Positions 27,881 to 37,297 of a stretch of DNA of 64,000 nucleotides are shown here, in pieces. Origin of the DNA: Pseudomonas putida (GTDB taxonomy: Bacteria; Pseudomonadota; Gammaproteobacteria; Pseudomonadales; Pseudomonadaceae); the NCBI RefSeq assembly GCF_016406145.1, contig NZ_CP066306.1:3782001-3846000 (forward strand), written 5' to 3'. How positions within the stretch are numbered: the first letter of the stretch is position 1; each line of letters starts with the position of its first letter. The notes under the pieces are model-generated. The model was not told the DNA's origin and did no database searches. It worked only from the letters and a program-made list of their open reading frames with translations. A program made the position numbers and the translations under genes.

Positions 27881-28744
27881 TTACAGACTGGCAGCCAAGG
27901 CCAGGAACGCCTGGATCAGCCGCAGCTCGCGGCGCCGCTCCAGGCATCCCACCAGATGCTGGTTACGCAAACCGTGGCCGACCAGCGGCCGCGCCACCAC
28001 TCGTGGGTCATTGGCCACCTCGGTCGAGGAGACCACACCAATCCCAAGCTCCGACGCCACTGCCTCGGTGACTGCCTCACGGCTGTCCAGCTCCAGCAAC
28101 ACCCTGGGCCTTACCGACGCTTGGTCACACGCCTTGTCGAAGGTTCGCCGGGTGGTCGAACTGGGTTCGCGCAGTACCATGATCTGTTCATGCAGAGCAG
28201 CCAGTGGCAGGTCACCCTGCCCGCTAGCCCAGGCATGGCCTGCCGGCAGCAGTGCGCACAAACGCGACTCGCAGAGGTTTTGCAAGTAAAGGCCCTTGCG
28301 CGGTTCGATCTCGGTCAATACGGCCACGTCGGCATGCTCTGACAACAATGCGGCCAAGGTCTCCTGGGCATTGCCCAGGCGCAGGTTGACGGTGATGCCC
28401 GGGTAGCGTTCACGCAATAGCGCCAGCATCGGCATGACCCGGTGCGGCCCATCTGCGGCCACCTCCAAGCGGCCGGTGAGCAATTGGCGATTGGCCTCGA
28501 GCATCGCCTGTGCCTCTTCGGCCAGGCCGAACATCGCCCGGGTGATAGCCGCAAGGCGGGTACCCTCCTCGGTCAGCTCCACCCGCCGTGCCGTGCGCCG
28601 TAACAGGGTGATCTGGTAGTGCTCTTCCAACGCCTTGACGTGCCCGGTCACCGCCGGCTGGCTAATGAACAAGCGCGCAGCAGCACGGGTGAAACTGCCC
28701 TCACGGGCGACGGCGTCGAAAGCGCGAAGCTGGAACAGGTTCAT
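27881..28744 (-). CDS. LysR-family regulator, probably of phnWX
   Basis: The 287-residue product has the LysR winged helix-turn-helix at the N-terminus (LRAFDAVAREGSFTRAAARL, FISQPAVTGHVKALEE) and a periplasmic-binding-protein-like effector domain. It is divergent from phnW across 135 bases, the standard arrangement for a LysR activator of the 2-aminoethylphosphonate genes. The effector is presumably 2-aminoethylphosphonate or its aldehyde; that is inferred. Confidence 0.9.
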   Translation of the reverse strand: MNLFQLRAFDAVAREGSFTRAAARLFISQPAVTGHVKALEEHYQITLLRRTARRVELTEEGTRLAAITRAMFGLAEEAQAMLEANRQLLTGRLEVAADGPHRVMPMLALLRERYPGITVNLRLGNAQETLAALLSEHADVAVLTEIEPRKGLYLQNLCESRLCALLPAGHAWASGQGDLPLAALHEQIMVLREPSSTTRRTFDKACDQASVRPRVLLELDSREAVTEAVASELGIGVVSSTEVANDPRVVARPLVGHGLRNQHLVGCLERRRELRLIQAFLALAASL

Positions 28745-28879
28745 ATTTATCGGTCTGACTTATGGCTGGCATAACAACAAACAATTTGATTGATAGCTTG
28801 GCCAATTGCAACCTAGCCCTCGTAGTTTCAGCGCCAGCTTTTTTCGGCTGACCACCCGCAGCTTGTGAGGAACCACGCA

Positions 28880-29986
28880 ATGAGCAACGCCCCGATCCTG
28901 CTGACCCCCGGCCCACTGACCACATCCCTGCGCACCCGACAAGCCATGCTGGTGGACTGGGGCTCCTGGGACCGTGATTTCAACCAGCTGACTGCCAGTG
29001 TCTGCGAGCAACTGCTGGCAATCATCGACGGCTCCGCCAGCCACCATTGCGTCCCCCTGCAAGGCAGCGGCACCTTCGCCGTGGAGGCCGCCATCGGCAC
29101 CCTGGTGCCGCGCGACGGCAAGGTACTGGTGCTGATCAACGGCGCTTACGGCCAGCGCCTGGCGAAAATCTGCAAAGTGCTGGGGCGCAACTTCAGCACT
29201 TTCGAAACCGCCGAAGACCAACCGACCACCGCTGCCGACGTCGATCGCCTGCTGGCGGCAGACCCCAGCGTGACCCACGTGGCGCTGATCCACTGCGAAA
29301 CCAGCACCGGCATCCTCAACCCGCTGCACGAGATCGCTCAGGTGATCAAGCGCCACGGCAAGCGCCTGATCATCGATGCCATGAGCTCGTTCGGCGCCCT
29401 GCCGATCGACGCCCGCGAAATCCCCTTCGAGGCACTGATCGCAGCGTCCGGCAAATGCCTGGAAGGCGTCCCCGGGATGGGCTTCGTTTTCGCCGAGAAA
29501 ACCGCACTGGCAGCCGCCGAGGGCAATGCCCACTCGCTGGCCATGGACCTGCACGACCAGCACGCCTACATGGCCAAGACCGGCCAATGGCGCTTCACCC
29601 CACCCACCCATGTGATCGCCGCCCTGCACGAGGCGCTGCTGCAGTACGCCGAGGAAGGTGGCCTGCCGGCGCGCCACCAGCGCTACGCCGACAACTGCAA
29701 GACCCTGCTCGATGGCATGGCAGCCATCGGCCTGCGCAGCTTCCTGCCAGCCGACATCCAGGCGCCGATCATCGTCACCTTCCACGCCCCGAATGACGCC
29801 CGCTACCAGTTCAAGGACTTCTACGAACGGGTCAAGGCCAAGGGCTTCATCCTCTACCCCGGCAAGTTGACCCAGGTCGAGACCTTCCGCGTCGGCTGCA
29901 TCGGCGTGGTCGGCCCGGACGGCATGCAAGCTGCTGTGAATGCCGTGGCCGACGTGCTGCGGGAAATGGAAGTACTGGACATCTGA
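28880..29986 (+). CDS. phnW: 2-aminoethylphosphonate:pyruvate transaminase
   Basis: PhnW uses pyridoxal phosphate to convert 2-aminoethylphosphonate and pyruvate to phosphonoacetaldehyde and alanine. The 368-residue product begins with the family signature [19 protein letters not shown] and has [20 protein letters not shown], the ETSTGILNP loop and the cofactor lysine in [16 protein letters not shown]. The start at 28880 follows TGAGGAA. phnX follows 34 bases later, completing a two-step route to acetaldehyde and phosphate. Confidence 0.95.
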   Translation: MSNAPILLTPGPLTTSLRTRQAMLVDWGSWDRDFNQLTASVCEQLLAIIDGSASHHCVPLQGSGTFAVEAAIGTLVPRDGKVLVLINGAYGQRLAKICKVLGRNFSTFETAEDQPTTAADVDRLLAADPSVTHVALIHCETSTGILNPLHEIAQVIKRHGKRLIIDAMSSFGALPIDAREIPFEALIAASGKCLEGVPGMGFVFAEKTALAAAEGNAHSLAMDLHDQHAYMAKTGQWRFTPPTHVIAALHEALLQYAEEGGLPARHQRYADNCKTLLDGMAAIGLRSFLPADIQAPIIVTFHAPNDARYQFKDFYERVKAKGFILYPGKLTQVETFRVGCIGVVGPDGMQAAVNAVADVLREMEVLDI

Positions 29987-30020
29987 CCCTCTGCCCATCC
30001 GCCTTCAGGAAATAGCGCAC

Positions 30021-30848
30021 ATGAACTACAGCAACCCCACCCAGCTGCAAGCCGCCATCCTCGACTGGGCCGGCACCGTTGTCGACTTCGGCTCTTTCGC
30101 CCCGACCCAGATCTTCGTCGAAGCCTTCGCCGAGTTCGACGTCCAGGTTTCCATCGAGGAAGCGCGCGGCCCAATGGGCATGGGTAAGTGGGACCATATC
30201 CGCACCCTGTGTGACGTGCCGGAAATTGCCGAACGCTATCGCAAGGTGTTCGGTCGCACGCCGACCGATGATGACGTCACTGACATATATAACCGCTTCA
30301 TGCCGCTGCAGATCGAGAAGATCGCCGTGCATTCAGCACTGATCCCCGGCGCTCTGGACACCCTCACCGGCCTGCGCCAGGACGGCCTGAAAATAGGCTC
30401 ATGCTCTGGCTACCCGAAAGTGGTGATGGACAAGGTTGTCGAACTGGCAGCACAGAACGGCTATGTCGCCGACCATGTGGTGGCCACCGACGAAACCCCG
30501 AACGGCCGCCCGTGGCCGGCACAGGCACTGGCCAACGTGATCGCCCTGGGCATCGACGACGTAGCGGCCTGCGTCAAGGTCGACGACACCGTACCGGGCA
30601 TCCTCGAAGGCCGTCGTGCCGGTATGTGGACCGTGGCACTGGTGTGCTCGGGCAACGCGCTTGGGCTTACCTGGGAAGGTTACCAGGCATTGAGTGCAGA
30701 GCAGCTGGAGAGTGAACGCAAGCGCATTCATGCGCTGTTCGCAGGGTCACGCCCGCACTACCTGATCGACACCATCAACGAACTGCCCGAGGTGGTCGCC
30801 GATATCAACCGGCGGTTGGCCAAGGGGGAGATGCCGCAGGCGTTCTGA
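30021..30848 (+). CDS. phnX: Phosphonoacetaldehyde hydrolase (phosphonatase)
   Basis: PhnX breaks the carbon-phosphorus bond of phosphonoacetaldehyde, giving acetaldehyde and phosphate. The 275-residue HAD-fold protein has the aspartate nucleophile in [15 protein letters not shown], the Schiff-base lysine in [10 protein letters not shown] and the acidic motif [11 protein letters not shown]. The start at 30021 has CAGGAAA upstream. It forms an operon with phnW. No phosphonate transporter gene lies in this cluster. Confidence 0.96.
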   Translation: MNYSNPTQLQAAILDWAGTVVDFGSFAPTQIFVEAFAEFDVQVSIEEARGPMGMGKWDHIRTLCDVPEIAERYRKVFGRTPTDDDVTDIYNRFMPLQIEKIAVHSALIPGALDTLTGLRQDGLKIGSCSGYPKVVMDKVVELAAQNGYVADHVVATDETPNGRPWPAQALANVIALGIDDVAACVKVDDTVPGILEGRRAGMWTVALVCSGNALGLTWEGYQALSAEQLESERKRIHALFAGSRPHYLIDTINELPEVVADINRRLAKGEMPQAF

Positions 30849-30867
30849 CCGATCTGTGTTACAGCTT

Positions 30868-30946
30868 TCGCCGGCGAGCCGGCCCCACAATCGACCCGCT
30901 GTTTTCACGAACAGTGATGTAACTGTGGGAGCCGGCTTGCCGGCGA
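30868..30946. repeat. REPIN (inverted pair of REP elements) after phnX
   Basis: A REP copy in reverse orientation (TCGCCGGCGAGCCGGCCCCA, 30868-30889) and a forward copy (GTGGGAGCCGGCTTGCCGGC, 30924-30946) flank about 34 bases. Together they can fold into a long hairpin, the REPIN form common in P. putida. It lies between convergent phnX and the FMN reductase gene and probably also stabilises or ends transcripts. REP copies are normally moved by a RAYT transposase encoded elsewhere. Confidence 0.85.
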
Positions 30947-30956
30947 CAGGGCCGGT

Positions 30957-31517
30957 TCAGACTGCCCTGTTCAGCTTCACCCAAGAGGAGAACTTGTCGA
31001 TGAAACCCTGCAGAAACGGCCGGGTCTTGTCATTGAGCTTGCCACTGTCCTCGAAAAGGCTGGCCGCACCACCGATATAAGCTTCGGGCATCTGCATGCA
31101 CGGCATGTCGAGAAACACCAGCGACTGCCGCACCGCATGGTTGGCACCAAACCCGCCAATGGCTCCGGGCGAAACGCTCACCACCGCCGTAGGTTTGCCA
31201 CTCCAGGCACTTTGCCCGTAGGGACGTGAACCCACGTCGATGGCATTTTTCAGGCAGCCCGGTACAGAACGGTTGTACTCGGGGGTGACGAACAGCACCG
31301 CGTCGCTGCGCCGGATCTCATCGCGAAAGCGCTTCCACGGCTCGGGCACGCCCGCAGCCTCGACATCCTCGTTGTACAGTGGCAGATCGCCGATTTCGAC
31401 GATTTTCAAGGCAAGACTGGACGGTGCCAGCTCTGAAAGGGCACGGGCCACCTTGCGGTTGTACGAATCCTTGCGCAAGCTGCCGACGACGACCGCTACC
31501 GAATACACCTGGCTCAT
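30957..31517 (-). CDS. NAD(P)H-dependent FMN reductase (chromate/quinone reductase type)
   Basis: The 186-residue flavodoxin-fold protein has the FMN phosphate loop GSLRKDSYNRKVARAL, TPEYNRSVPGCLKNAID and the SPGAIGGFGANHAV loop, as in ChrR/YieF-type enzymes that reduce quinones, chromate and flavins with two electrons. It is cytoplasmic and tetrameric in relatives. The start is probably the ATG at 31517; an in-frame TTG at 31529 is possible. The physiological role is likely protection against quinone redox stress. Confidence 0.88.
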   Translation of the reverse strand: MSQVYSVAVVVGSLRKDSYNRKVARALSELAPSSLALKIVEIGDLPLYNEDVEAAGVPEPWKRFRDEIRRSDAVLFVTPEYNRSVPGCLKNAIDVGSRPYGQSAWSGKPTAVVSVSPGAIGGFGANHAVRQSLVFLDMPCMQMPEAYIGGAASLFEDSGKLNDKTRPFLQGFIDKFSSWVKLNRAV

Positions 31518-31673
31518 GGCGATTTTCAACCTTTGCTGGGTTAAGAGACGTTGTAGTTATAGATGACCATTGCTCGGCGCTTAGGTTTTTTTCCTCCGCC
31601 GGAAAACTTCCAGGTACCATCCACGGTCTATTCCTGCAGACATTCCCTACGTAATTCAGAGGTTTTCACCTAA

Positions 31674-31892
31674 ATGGCAGCAGTAATGGTCGGCCAATTC
31701 CACGCCCGTGACGCCGAAGGCCGTATCTACCCCGTACACGAGTTCCAAGAGTCCACCCTGCAGACTGACGGCAGCGCACAGGGCGCACCGGTTACCACCT
31801 ATCGCCTGGCCATCGGCGACCGGGTCAACCACTTGGGTGAAGACCGTTTTGAACTGGTACAGACCGGCGTCGAGATCATTCGTATTCCTTGA
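31674..31892 (+). CDS. Small conserved hypothetical protein
   Basis: The 72-residue product is acidic, beta-rich and has no membrane segment (AAVMVGQFHARDAEGRIYPV, YRLAIGDRVNHLGEDRFELV). The alternation of polar and hydrophobic residues and the compact length suggest a small beta-barrel-like domain. I do not recognise a function. Its last 17 bases overlap the 3' end of the convergent ldcA gene. The first ATG (31674) or the fifth codon ATG could be the start; neither has a strong ribosome site. Confidence 0.65.
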   Translation: MAAVMVGQFHARDAEGRIYPVHEFQESTLQTDGSAQGAPVTTYRLAIGDRVNHLGEDRFELVQTGVEIIRIP

Positions 31893-34125
31893 CGCAATCG
31901 ACCGTATAGTTTCCGCTTTCGTTCTGCAGGCCGTGCACATCGGCGACGAAACCGGGAAAACCGCTGTTGAAGGCGCGGGCAAACACCAGGTAGTCGAGGA
32001 TCGAGCGGGTTGCTTCAGTGAACCGCTCCCCCGGCATGATCAAAGGTATGCCGGGCGGGTATGGCACCAGCATGACTGCCGCGACGCGGCCGAGCAATGC
32101 CTCGATCGGCACCGCTTCCACCTCACCGCGCACCATATGGTCATAGGCCCGGGCCGGGCTGAGCGCCACTTCCGGCAAGCGACTGAACAACCCTTTGAGT
32201 TGCTTGGCCGTGGCATTGACGCGATAGCGTTGATGCAACTGGTTGCACAGGTCGCGCAATCCAATACCGTGGTAGCGTGCCGTGTCGACCGCAACGATGC
32301 TCGGCAGGCACTGGCTTAACGGAGTATTGCCATCATAATGGCGTTTGAACTCCAGCAACTCGGTCAGCAGCGTACTCCACTTGCCCTTGGTAATGCCCAT
32401 CGAGAACAGCACCAGGAAGCTATAAAGGCCGGTTTTCTCCACCACCAACCCGCGCTCCCAGAGAAACTTGCTGACCACTGCCGCGGGAATGCCCTGCTCG
32501 TCCAACACCCCGTCGGCCCGCAACCCCGGCATCACCAAGGTGACCTTGAGCGGGTCAAGCAGCACATAATCGCCCGCCAATTCGCCAAAGCCATGCCACT
32601 GCGCCCCAGGTTGGAGCAGCCAGTCCTGCGCGGCGAGCTGATCGATGCCTTCTGCCCCCGGCGGCTGCCAGATACTGAACCACCAATCAGTGGCAGCGAT
32701 ATGTGCACGCAGGTTGGCCAGGGCGCGACGAAAGCTCAGTGCCTCGTCAAACATCTCTTGCAGCAGCGAGCGCCCTGCGTGGCCCTCCATCATGGTCGAA
32801 GCCACATCCAAAGAAGCGAGGATGCTGTACTGCGGCGAGGTGGAAATATGCATCATGAAGGCTTCATTGAAGCGACCACGGTCCAGTTGCCGCTGGGCGC
32901 CGTCCTGCACATGAATCATCGACGCCTGGCTGAAGGCAGCCAGCAGCTTGTGCGTAGAGTGCGTGCTGAACACCAACGGGCTGTCCTCGGTGCAGGCCGT
33001 ACCCATCGCATAGCGCCCCGTGAAGAACTCATGAAACGCCGCGTAAGCGAACCAGGCTTCATCGAAGTGCAGCACCTCGGCGCTGCTGCCCAGAGCTTGC
33101 TTGATCAGCCCGGCGTGATAACACAGCCCGTCATAGGTTGAATTGGTCACCACCGCCAGCTTGATGCGCGGTTCGCGCCCTTTGGCCAAGGGGTTGGCCC
33201 GCACCTTGGCCTGGATCGATTCGGCGCTGAATTCGCTGAGCGGGATCGGCCCGATGATGCCCAGCTCGTTGCGCTCCGGGCATAGGTAGATGGGAATGGC
33301 GCCGGTCATGATGATGGCATGGACCACCGACTTGTGGCAGTTACGGTCCACCAGCACCAGGTCATCACGGCCGACCATGGCATGCCAGACGATCTTGTTG
33401 GCGGTGGAGGTGCCATTGATCACGAAGAAGGTATGGTCGGCACCAAAGTTGCGCGCCGCCCTGGCTTCGGCCGCTGCCAAAGGGCCAGTGTGATCGAGCA
33501 GCGAGCCCAGTTCCGGCACCGAGACGGACAAGTCCGAGCGCAAGGTATTCTCGCCGAAGAATTGATGGAAGGCTTGGCCCACCGGGCTTTTGCGGTAAGC
33601 CACGCCACCGCCATGGCCGGGCGTGTGCCAGGAATAATTGGACTGCGCGGTGTGTTGTACCAAGGCCTTGAAGAAAGGCGGCAGCAAGCCGTCGAGGTAG
33701 TTGTGTGCGGCACGTGCTACCTGGCGGGCGAGGAACGGCACGGTATCCTCGAACAGGTAAAGGATGCCGCGCAGCTGGTTGAGCTCGCTCATCGCTTCAG
33801 CAGGGGCGTTTTCCAGGGTGACCTGTTCGCCCAGGGCGAATATTGGCAGGTTCGGGGCACGCTGGCGGGCCAGGCGTACCAGCTCGGCCATGTTCTGCAA
33901 CAAGTGAGTGTTTTCGCCGACGCCTTCGGCGGCGATCAGCATGCAGGCCAGCCCGTGATGGGTGGCAGCGACCAGACGGGCTTCAGCATTGTCTGCGGCG
34001 GCGAGAATGGCGAAGCCGTCCTGACGCAGTTCCTCGGCAATCCCCCGCACACGCTCGCCGGCAACGCTGTCGGCCTTTATGGCGCGGTGGACAATGAGGA
34101 TGGGGAACTTGAGGTCCTTGTACAT
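31876..34125 (-). CDS. ldcA: Lysine decarboxylase (Orn/Lys/Arg decarboxylase family)
   Basis: This pyridoxal-phosphate enzyme of 749 residues closely resembles LdcA of P. aeruginosa, which converts lysine to cadaverine in lysine catabolism. It has an N-terminal wing domain (about 1-130), the large PLP domain with VINGTSTANKIVWHAMVG, LHFDEAWFAYAAFHEFF and the cofactor lysine in STHSTHKLLAAFSQ, and a C-terminal domain with YPPGIPLIMPGE. The start at 34125 has GGAGG 10 bases upstream; the longer frame is unlikely. In Pseudomonas LdcA the gene is induced by arginine through ArgR; no ArgR site was recognised here. Confidence 0.93.
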   Translation of the reverse strand: MYKDLKFPILIVHRAIKADSVAGERVRGIAEELRQDGFAILAAADNAEARLVAATHHGLACMLIAAEGVGENTHLLQNMAELVRLARQRAPNLPIFALGEQVTLENAPAEAMSELNQLRGILYLFEDTVPFLARQVARAAHNYLDGLLPPFFKALVQHTAQSNYSWHTPGHGGGVAYRKSPVGQAFHQFFGENTLRSDLSVSVPELGSLLDHTGPLAAAEARAARNFGADHTFFVINGTSTANKIVWHAMVGRDDLVLVDRNCHKSVVHAIIMTGAIPIYLCPERNELGIIGPIPLSEFSAESIQAKVRANPLAKGREPRIKLAVVTNSTYDGLCYHAGLIKQALGSSAEVLHFDEAWFAYAAFHEFFTGRYAMGTACTEDSPLVFSTHSTHKLLAAFSQASMIHVQDGAQRQLDRGRFNEAFMMHISTSPQYSILASLDVASTMMEGHAGRSLLQEMFDEALSFRRALANLRAHIAATDWWFSIWQPPGAEGIDQLAAQDWLLQPGAQWHGFGELAGDYVLLDPLKVTLVMPGLRADGVLDEQGIPAAVVSKFLWERGLVVEKTGLYSFLVLFSMGITKGKWSTLLTELLEFKRHYDGNTPLSQCLPSIVAVDTARYHGIGLRDLCNQLHQRYRVNATAKQLKGLFSRLPEVALSPARAYDHMVRGEVEAVPIEALLGRVAAVMLVPYPPGIPLIMPGERFTEATRSILDYLVFARAFNSGFPGFVADVHGLQNESGNYTVDCVKEYE

Positions 34126-34243
34126 CAGGCTGCTACCTCCGAAGGACAGAGCATCCTTCACAGGGTAGTAGAGCCTGGTGCTGTCAGTACGGTCCTGTCG
34201 CAGGCACGCCGTTTCTTACACGAATTTGCAATTCAGTAAAAAC

Positions 34244-34266
34244 ATGGGAGCCGGCTTGCCGGCGAC
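34244..34266 (+). repeat. Single REP element
   Basis: ATGGGAGCCGGCTTGCCGGC plus GA matches the REP copies at 30924 and 59080. It stands alone between ldcA and dnaQ, 16 bases after the dnaQ stop codon, and can form the short hairpin GCCGGC/GCCGGC. It may act in ending the dnaQ transcript. Confidence 0.75.
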
Positions 34267-34281
34267 AAGGCCAGGGCAAGC

Positions 34282-35067
34282 TCAGCATGAACCGGCAGGC
34301 GTCTCGGTCAATGCCTGCCACATCGACGGCCCGCCCGCCGATTTGGCGATAGCCGCCAGGCGCTCTGCATGCGCCTCCAGTTCCTCGGCAGTGGCCATGA
34401 TCACCCGCCCAGGCGCACGCCCGGTAATCCGGCGGATTTCGCTGCCACCGCTGCCCTGCCCTTCATTGTCGCCGTCAGCCCCATTGCCAGCCAGCGAAAG
34501 GCTGGTCTGGCCACCGGTCATTGCCAGGTAGACGTCAGCCAACAGCTCCGAGTCGAGCAGCGCGCCGTGCAGTTCACGGCCAGAGTTGTCGATATCGTAA
34601 CGCTTGCACAGCGCGTCAAGGCTGTTGCGCTGCCCCGGGTGCCGGGCACGGGCCAGCAACAGTGTGTCGAGGATGGTGCAGTGCTGCGAGATGTCGGCGC
34701 GGTCGCGCTGGCCAAGCAGGGCGAACTCGTTGTTGATGAAGCCCACGTCGAACGCCGCGTTATGGATGACCAGCGTGGCGCCCTGAATGAATTCAAAGAA
34801 TTCCTCGGCCACATCGCCGAAGCGCGGCTTGCCGACCAGGAACGCGTCGGTGATGCCATGGACATTGATCGCGCCCTCGTCACTCTCGCGGTCCGGCTGC
34901 AGATAGACGTGGAAGTGCCGACCGGTCAGGCGCCGGCCAATGACTTCGACGCAGCCGATCTCGATGATCCGGTGGCCTTCGCTGACCGGCATGCCGGTGG
35001 TTTCGGTATCGAGAATGACCAGGCGTTTATCTTGCTGCTGCTCCACGCGGGGCGCTCCAACTTGCAT
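34282..35067 (-). CDS. dnaQ: DNA polymerase III epsilon subunit (3'-5' proofreading exonuclease)
   Basis: Epsilon proofreads for the replicative polymerase. The 261-residue product has the DEDDh exonuclease motifs: ILDTETTG, NAAFDVGFINNEF and HGALLDSELLADVY. Right after the exonuclease domain comes QTSLSL, which matches the beta-clamp-binding motif of epsilon, followed by a flexible linker and the C-terminal polymerase-binding segment. It is the third gene of a methyltransferase-rnhA-dnaQ unit, 30 bases after rnhA. The start ATG at 35067 has no strong ribosome site. Confidence 0.95.
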   Translation of the reverse strand: MQVGAPRVEQQQDKRLVILDTETTGMPVSEGHRIIEIGCVEVIGRRLTGRHFHVYLQPDRESDEGAINVHGITDAFLVGKPRFGDVAEEFFEFIQGATLVIHNAAFDVGFINNEFALLGQRDRADISQHCTILDTLLLARARHPGQRNSLDALCKRYDIDNSGRELHGALLDSELLADVYLAMTGGQTSLSLAGNGADGDNEGQGSGGSEIRRITGRAPGRVIMATAEELEAHAERLAAIAKSAGGPSMWQALTETPAGSC

Positions 35068-35097
35068 CAGTTACAAAGCCGAGGATTGTACCCCAGC

Positions 35098-35544
35098 TCA
35101 ACGTTTGGCGCGTACCTCGTCGACGCCACGGTTGGCCAACTGGTCAGCGCGCTCGTTACCGGGGTGGCCGATGTGCCCGCGTACCCACTTCCAGGTGACC
35201 TTGTGGCGGTTGACCTGCTCGTCTAGCTGCTGCCACAGGTCGGCGTTCTTCACCGGCTCCTTCGCGGCGGTTTTCCAGCCGCGCTTCTTCCAGTTGACCA
35301 TCCACTCGTTGATGCCCTTCATCACGTACTGCGAGTCGGTGGTCAGCACCACTTCGCATTCGCGCTTGAGTGCCATCAAACCCTGGATCGCGGCCATCAG
35401 TTCCATGCGGTTGTTGGTGGTTTCGCGCTCGCCGCCCCACAGCTCCTTTTCGACGCCCTTGTAGATCAGCAGGACCCCCCAGCCACCAGGGCCTGGATTG
35501 CCCTTGCAGGCACCATCGGTATACAACTCGACGCTATCGCTCAT
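35098..35544 (-). CDS. rnhA: Ribonuclease HI
   Basis: RNase HI removes RNA from RNA-DNA hybrids. The 148-residue product contains the four acidic catalytic positions: [14 protein letters not shown] (Asp), [10 protein letters not shown] (Glu), TDSQYV (Asp) and [11 protein letters not shown] (Asp). The length is standard. It lies 13 bases after the methyltransferase gene and 30 bases before dnaQ, as in E. coli, where rnhA and dnaQ are also neighbours. Confidence 0.97.
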   Translation of the reverse strand: MSDSVELYTDGACKGNPGPGGWGVLLIYKGVEKELWGGERETTNNRMELMAAIQGLMALKRECEVVLTTDSQYVMKGINEWMVNWKKRGWKTAAKEPVKNADLWQQLDEQVNRHKVTWKWVRGHIGHPGNERADQLANRGVDEVRAKR

Positions 35545-35557
35545 GTACCACTCATGT

Positions 35558-36331
35558 TCAGTGCTTTTCGGTGTCCGGGCTGACCGCGGTGCGGTTGACC
35601 TTGGCCAGTGGCAAAGGCAGCAGCTTGCCCATCGGTTCGCGGCGCTCCTGGCGCAGCGGCCTCAGGCCAACCACCATCTTGCGCGCTACCAGCAGGTAAA
35701 CCCCGCCACCGGAGCTCTGCCAACCGCCTGCCACCCGTTCCCAGCCCGCCAGGCGTTGTTGCCAGGCCGGTGAGGCAAGCGGCGGACGATAGCACCCGAA
35801 GCGGCGTTTCTCCAGCGCGAAGCCCAGCAGGTTGAGCCAGTCACCGACCCGTGACGGCGAGATGCAGCGGGCCTTGCGCAGCGCGCCGTGGCTGAAGAAG
35901 TGGCGTATGCCCCAACTGCTCCAGGGGTTGATGCCGACGATCAGCAGATGCCCGCCGGGGCGTACGGCACTGGCGGCCTCGCGCAGCAGGCCATGGGGCG
36001 ACAGGCAGAAGTCCAGGCCGTGCTGCAGCACCACCACGTCGGCGGCATGCTCGCTCAAGGGCCAGGCCTGCTCCTCGCAGACGATCTCCACCCCTGGCAG
36101 CGGCGCGCCCAGCCGCACGTTGCGCTGTACCTGAGGGGCGCTGGGCGGTGCCTCGGCGCAGGGGCCATAATGCACCAGGTACCCCCCGAAGAAGCGCCCG
36201 AGCTCCTCCTCCAACAATTTTTCTTCTTCTTTGAGCATCAGCTGGCCGAGCGGGCCGTGGAACCAGTCACGGGCCAGGCTGATCAGCTCGATCCAGGCCG
36301 GGTCGGCCTGGGCAAAGGGTTGGTCGGTCAT
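35558..36331 (-). CDS. Class I SAM-dependent methyltransferase (YafS-like)
   Basis: The 257-residue cytoplasmic protein shows a methyltransferase fold, with the late motif [20 protein letters not shown] well conserved and [16 protein letters not shown] as the motif before it. The first SAM-binding motif is degenerate. It holds the place of yafS in the conserved gloB-yafS-rnhA-dnaQ order. The substrate is unknown. The start at 36331 has GGGAGAG upstream and is divergent from gloB across 86 bases. Confidence 0.88.
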   Translation of the reverse strand: MTDQPFAQADPAWIELISLARDWFHGPLGQLMLKEEEKLLEEELGRFFGGYLVHYGPCAEAPPSAPQVQRNVRLGAPLPGVEIVCEEQAWPLSEHAADVVVLQHGLDFCLSPHGLLREAASAVRPGGHLLIVGINPWSSWGIRHFFSHGALRKARCISPSRVGDWLNLLGFALEKRRFGCYRPPLASPAWQQRLAGWERVAGGWQSSGGGVYLLVARKMVVGLRPLRQERREPMGKLLPLPLAKVNRTAVSPDTEKH

Positions 36332-36417
36332 TTGCGCTCTCCCTCGAAGGTTCTCGCACCGCGCCATCGCGGCTAAGATGGCCTCATGTGCCACGCTTGG
36401 CGATACGGATCCGCACC

Positions 36418-37197
36418 ATGATACAGATCGATGCTCTCCCCGCTTTCTCCGACAACTACATCTGGTTGTTACAGGATACTGCCAAACGCCGCTGCGCGGT
36501 GGTCGATCCTGGTGATGCCGCCCCCGTGGAGGCATGGCTGGCCGCCAATCCCGACTGGGTGCTGGAGGATATTCTGGTCACCCACCACCACAATGACCAC
36601 GTCGGCGGTGTCGAGCGGCTGAAAAAACTGACCGGTGCGCGGGTCAGCGGCCCGGCCAACGAGCGTATTCCGTGCCGTGACCTTGCCTTGGACGAAGGTG
36701 ACGAAGTGACCGCGGTGGGCGTGACCTTCCAGGTTCTGGCGGTGCCGGGGCACACGCTGGGCCATATCGCCTTTTTCAGCGACCAGCCCGCGACGCCGGT
36801 GCTGTTCAGTGGCGACACCCTGTTCGCCGCCGGCTGCGGGCGGATGTTCGAAGGCACGCCAGAGCAGATGCAGCCGGCCCTCGCCAGGTTGGCCTCGCTG
36901 CCGGAGCGTACCGAGGTGTACTGCGCCCACGAGTACACCCTCAGCAACTTGCGCTTCGCCAAGGCCGTCGAGCCGCAAAATCCGCACGTTTTGCAACGAT
37001 TCGATGATGTTACCCGACTGCGCGCCGACAATCGCATCACATTGCCATCAACTATCGGCCTGGAACGGCTGACCAACCCTTTTCTGCGAACCTCTGCAAC
37101 ATTAGTTAAACAAAAAGCTGACGAATGGAAGGGACATTCAAACACCACGCATGTCGCTGTTTTTGCTGCCTTGAGGTCTTGGAAGGACACCTTCTGA
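36418..37197 (+). CDS. gloB: Hydroxyacylglutathione hydrolase (glyoxalase II)
   Basis: Glyoxalase II hydrolyses S-lactoylglutathione to lactate and glutathione in methylglyoxal detoxification. The 259-residue metallo-beta-lactamase-fold protein has [10 protein letters not shown] (metal ligands), [10 protein letters not shown] and [17 protein letters not shown], and the C-terminal glutathione-binding [13 protein letters not shown]. The start is the ATG at 36418 ([18 protein letters not shown]); the frame is open 30 bases earlier. The gene faces mltD downstream on the same strand. Confidence 0.96.
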   Translation: MIQIDALPAFSDNYIWLLQDTAKRRCAVVDPGDAAPVEAWLAANPDWVLEDILVTHHHNDHVGGVERLKKLTGARVSGPANERIPCRDLALDEGDEVTAVGVTFQVLAVPGHTLGHIAFFSDQPATPVLFSGDTLFAAGCGRMFEGTPEQMQPALARLASLPERTEVYCAHEYTLSNLRFAKAVEPQNPHVLQRFDDVTRLRADNRITLPSTIGLERLTNPFLRTSATLVKQKADEWKGHSNTTHVAVFAALRSWKDTF

Positions 37198-37232
37198 TAA
37201 CCTGAAGATATATCGCAACAGGCGCTCGAAGG

Positions 37233-37261
37233 TTGACCCGGCGGGATGCGGTTTCTAGAAT
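37233..37261 (+). promoter_or_regulatory. Sigma70-type promoter of mltD
   Basis: TTGACC (37233-37238) and TAGAAT (37256-37261) are 17 bases apart, a strong housekeeping promoter. The expected transcription start, near 37268, lies 30 bases before the mltD ATG. Confidence 0.7.
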
Positions 37262-37297
37262 CGCCGAAATTTTTTGCCCGGATACCCGTCCCCGCCG

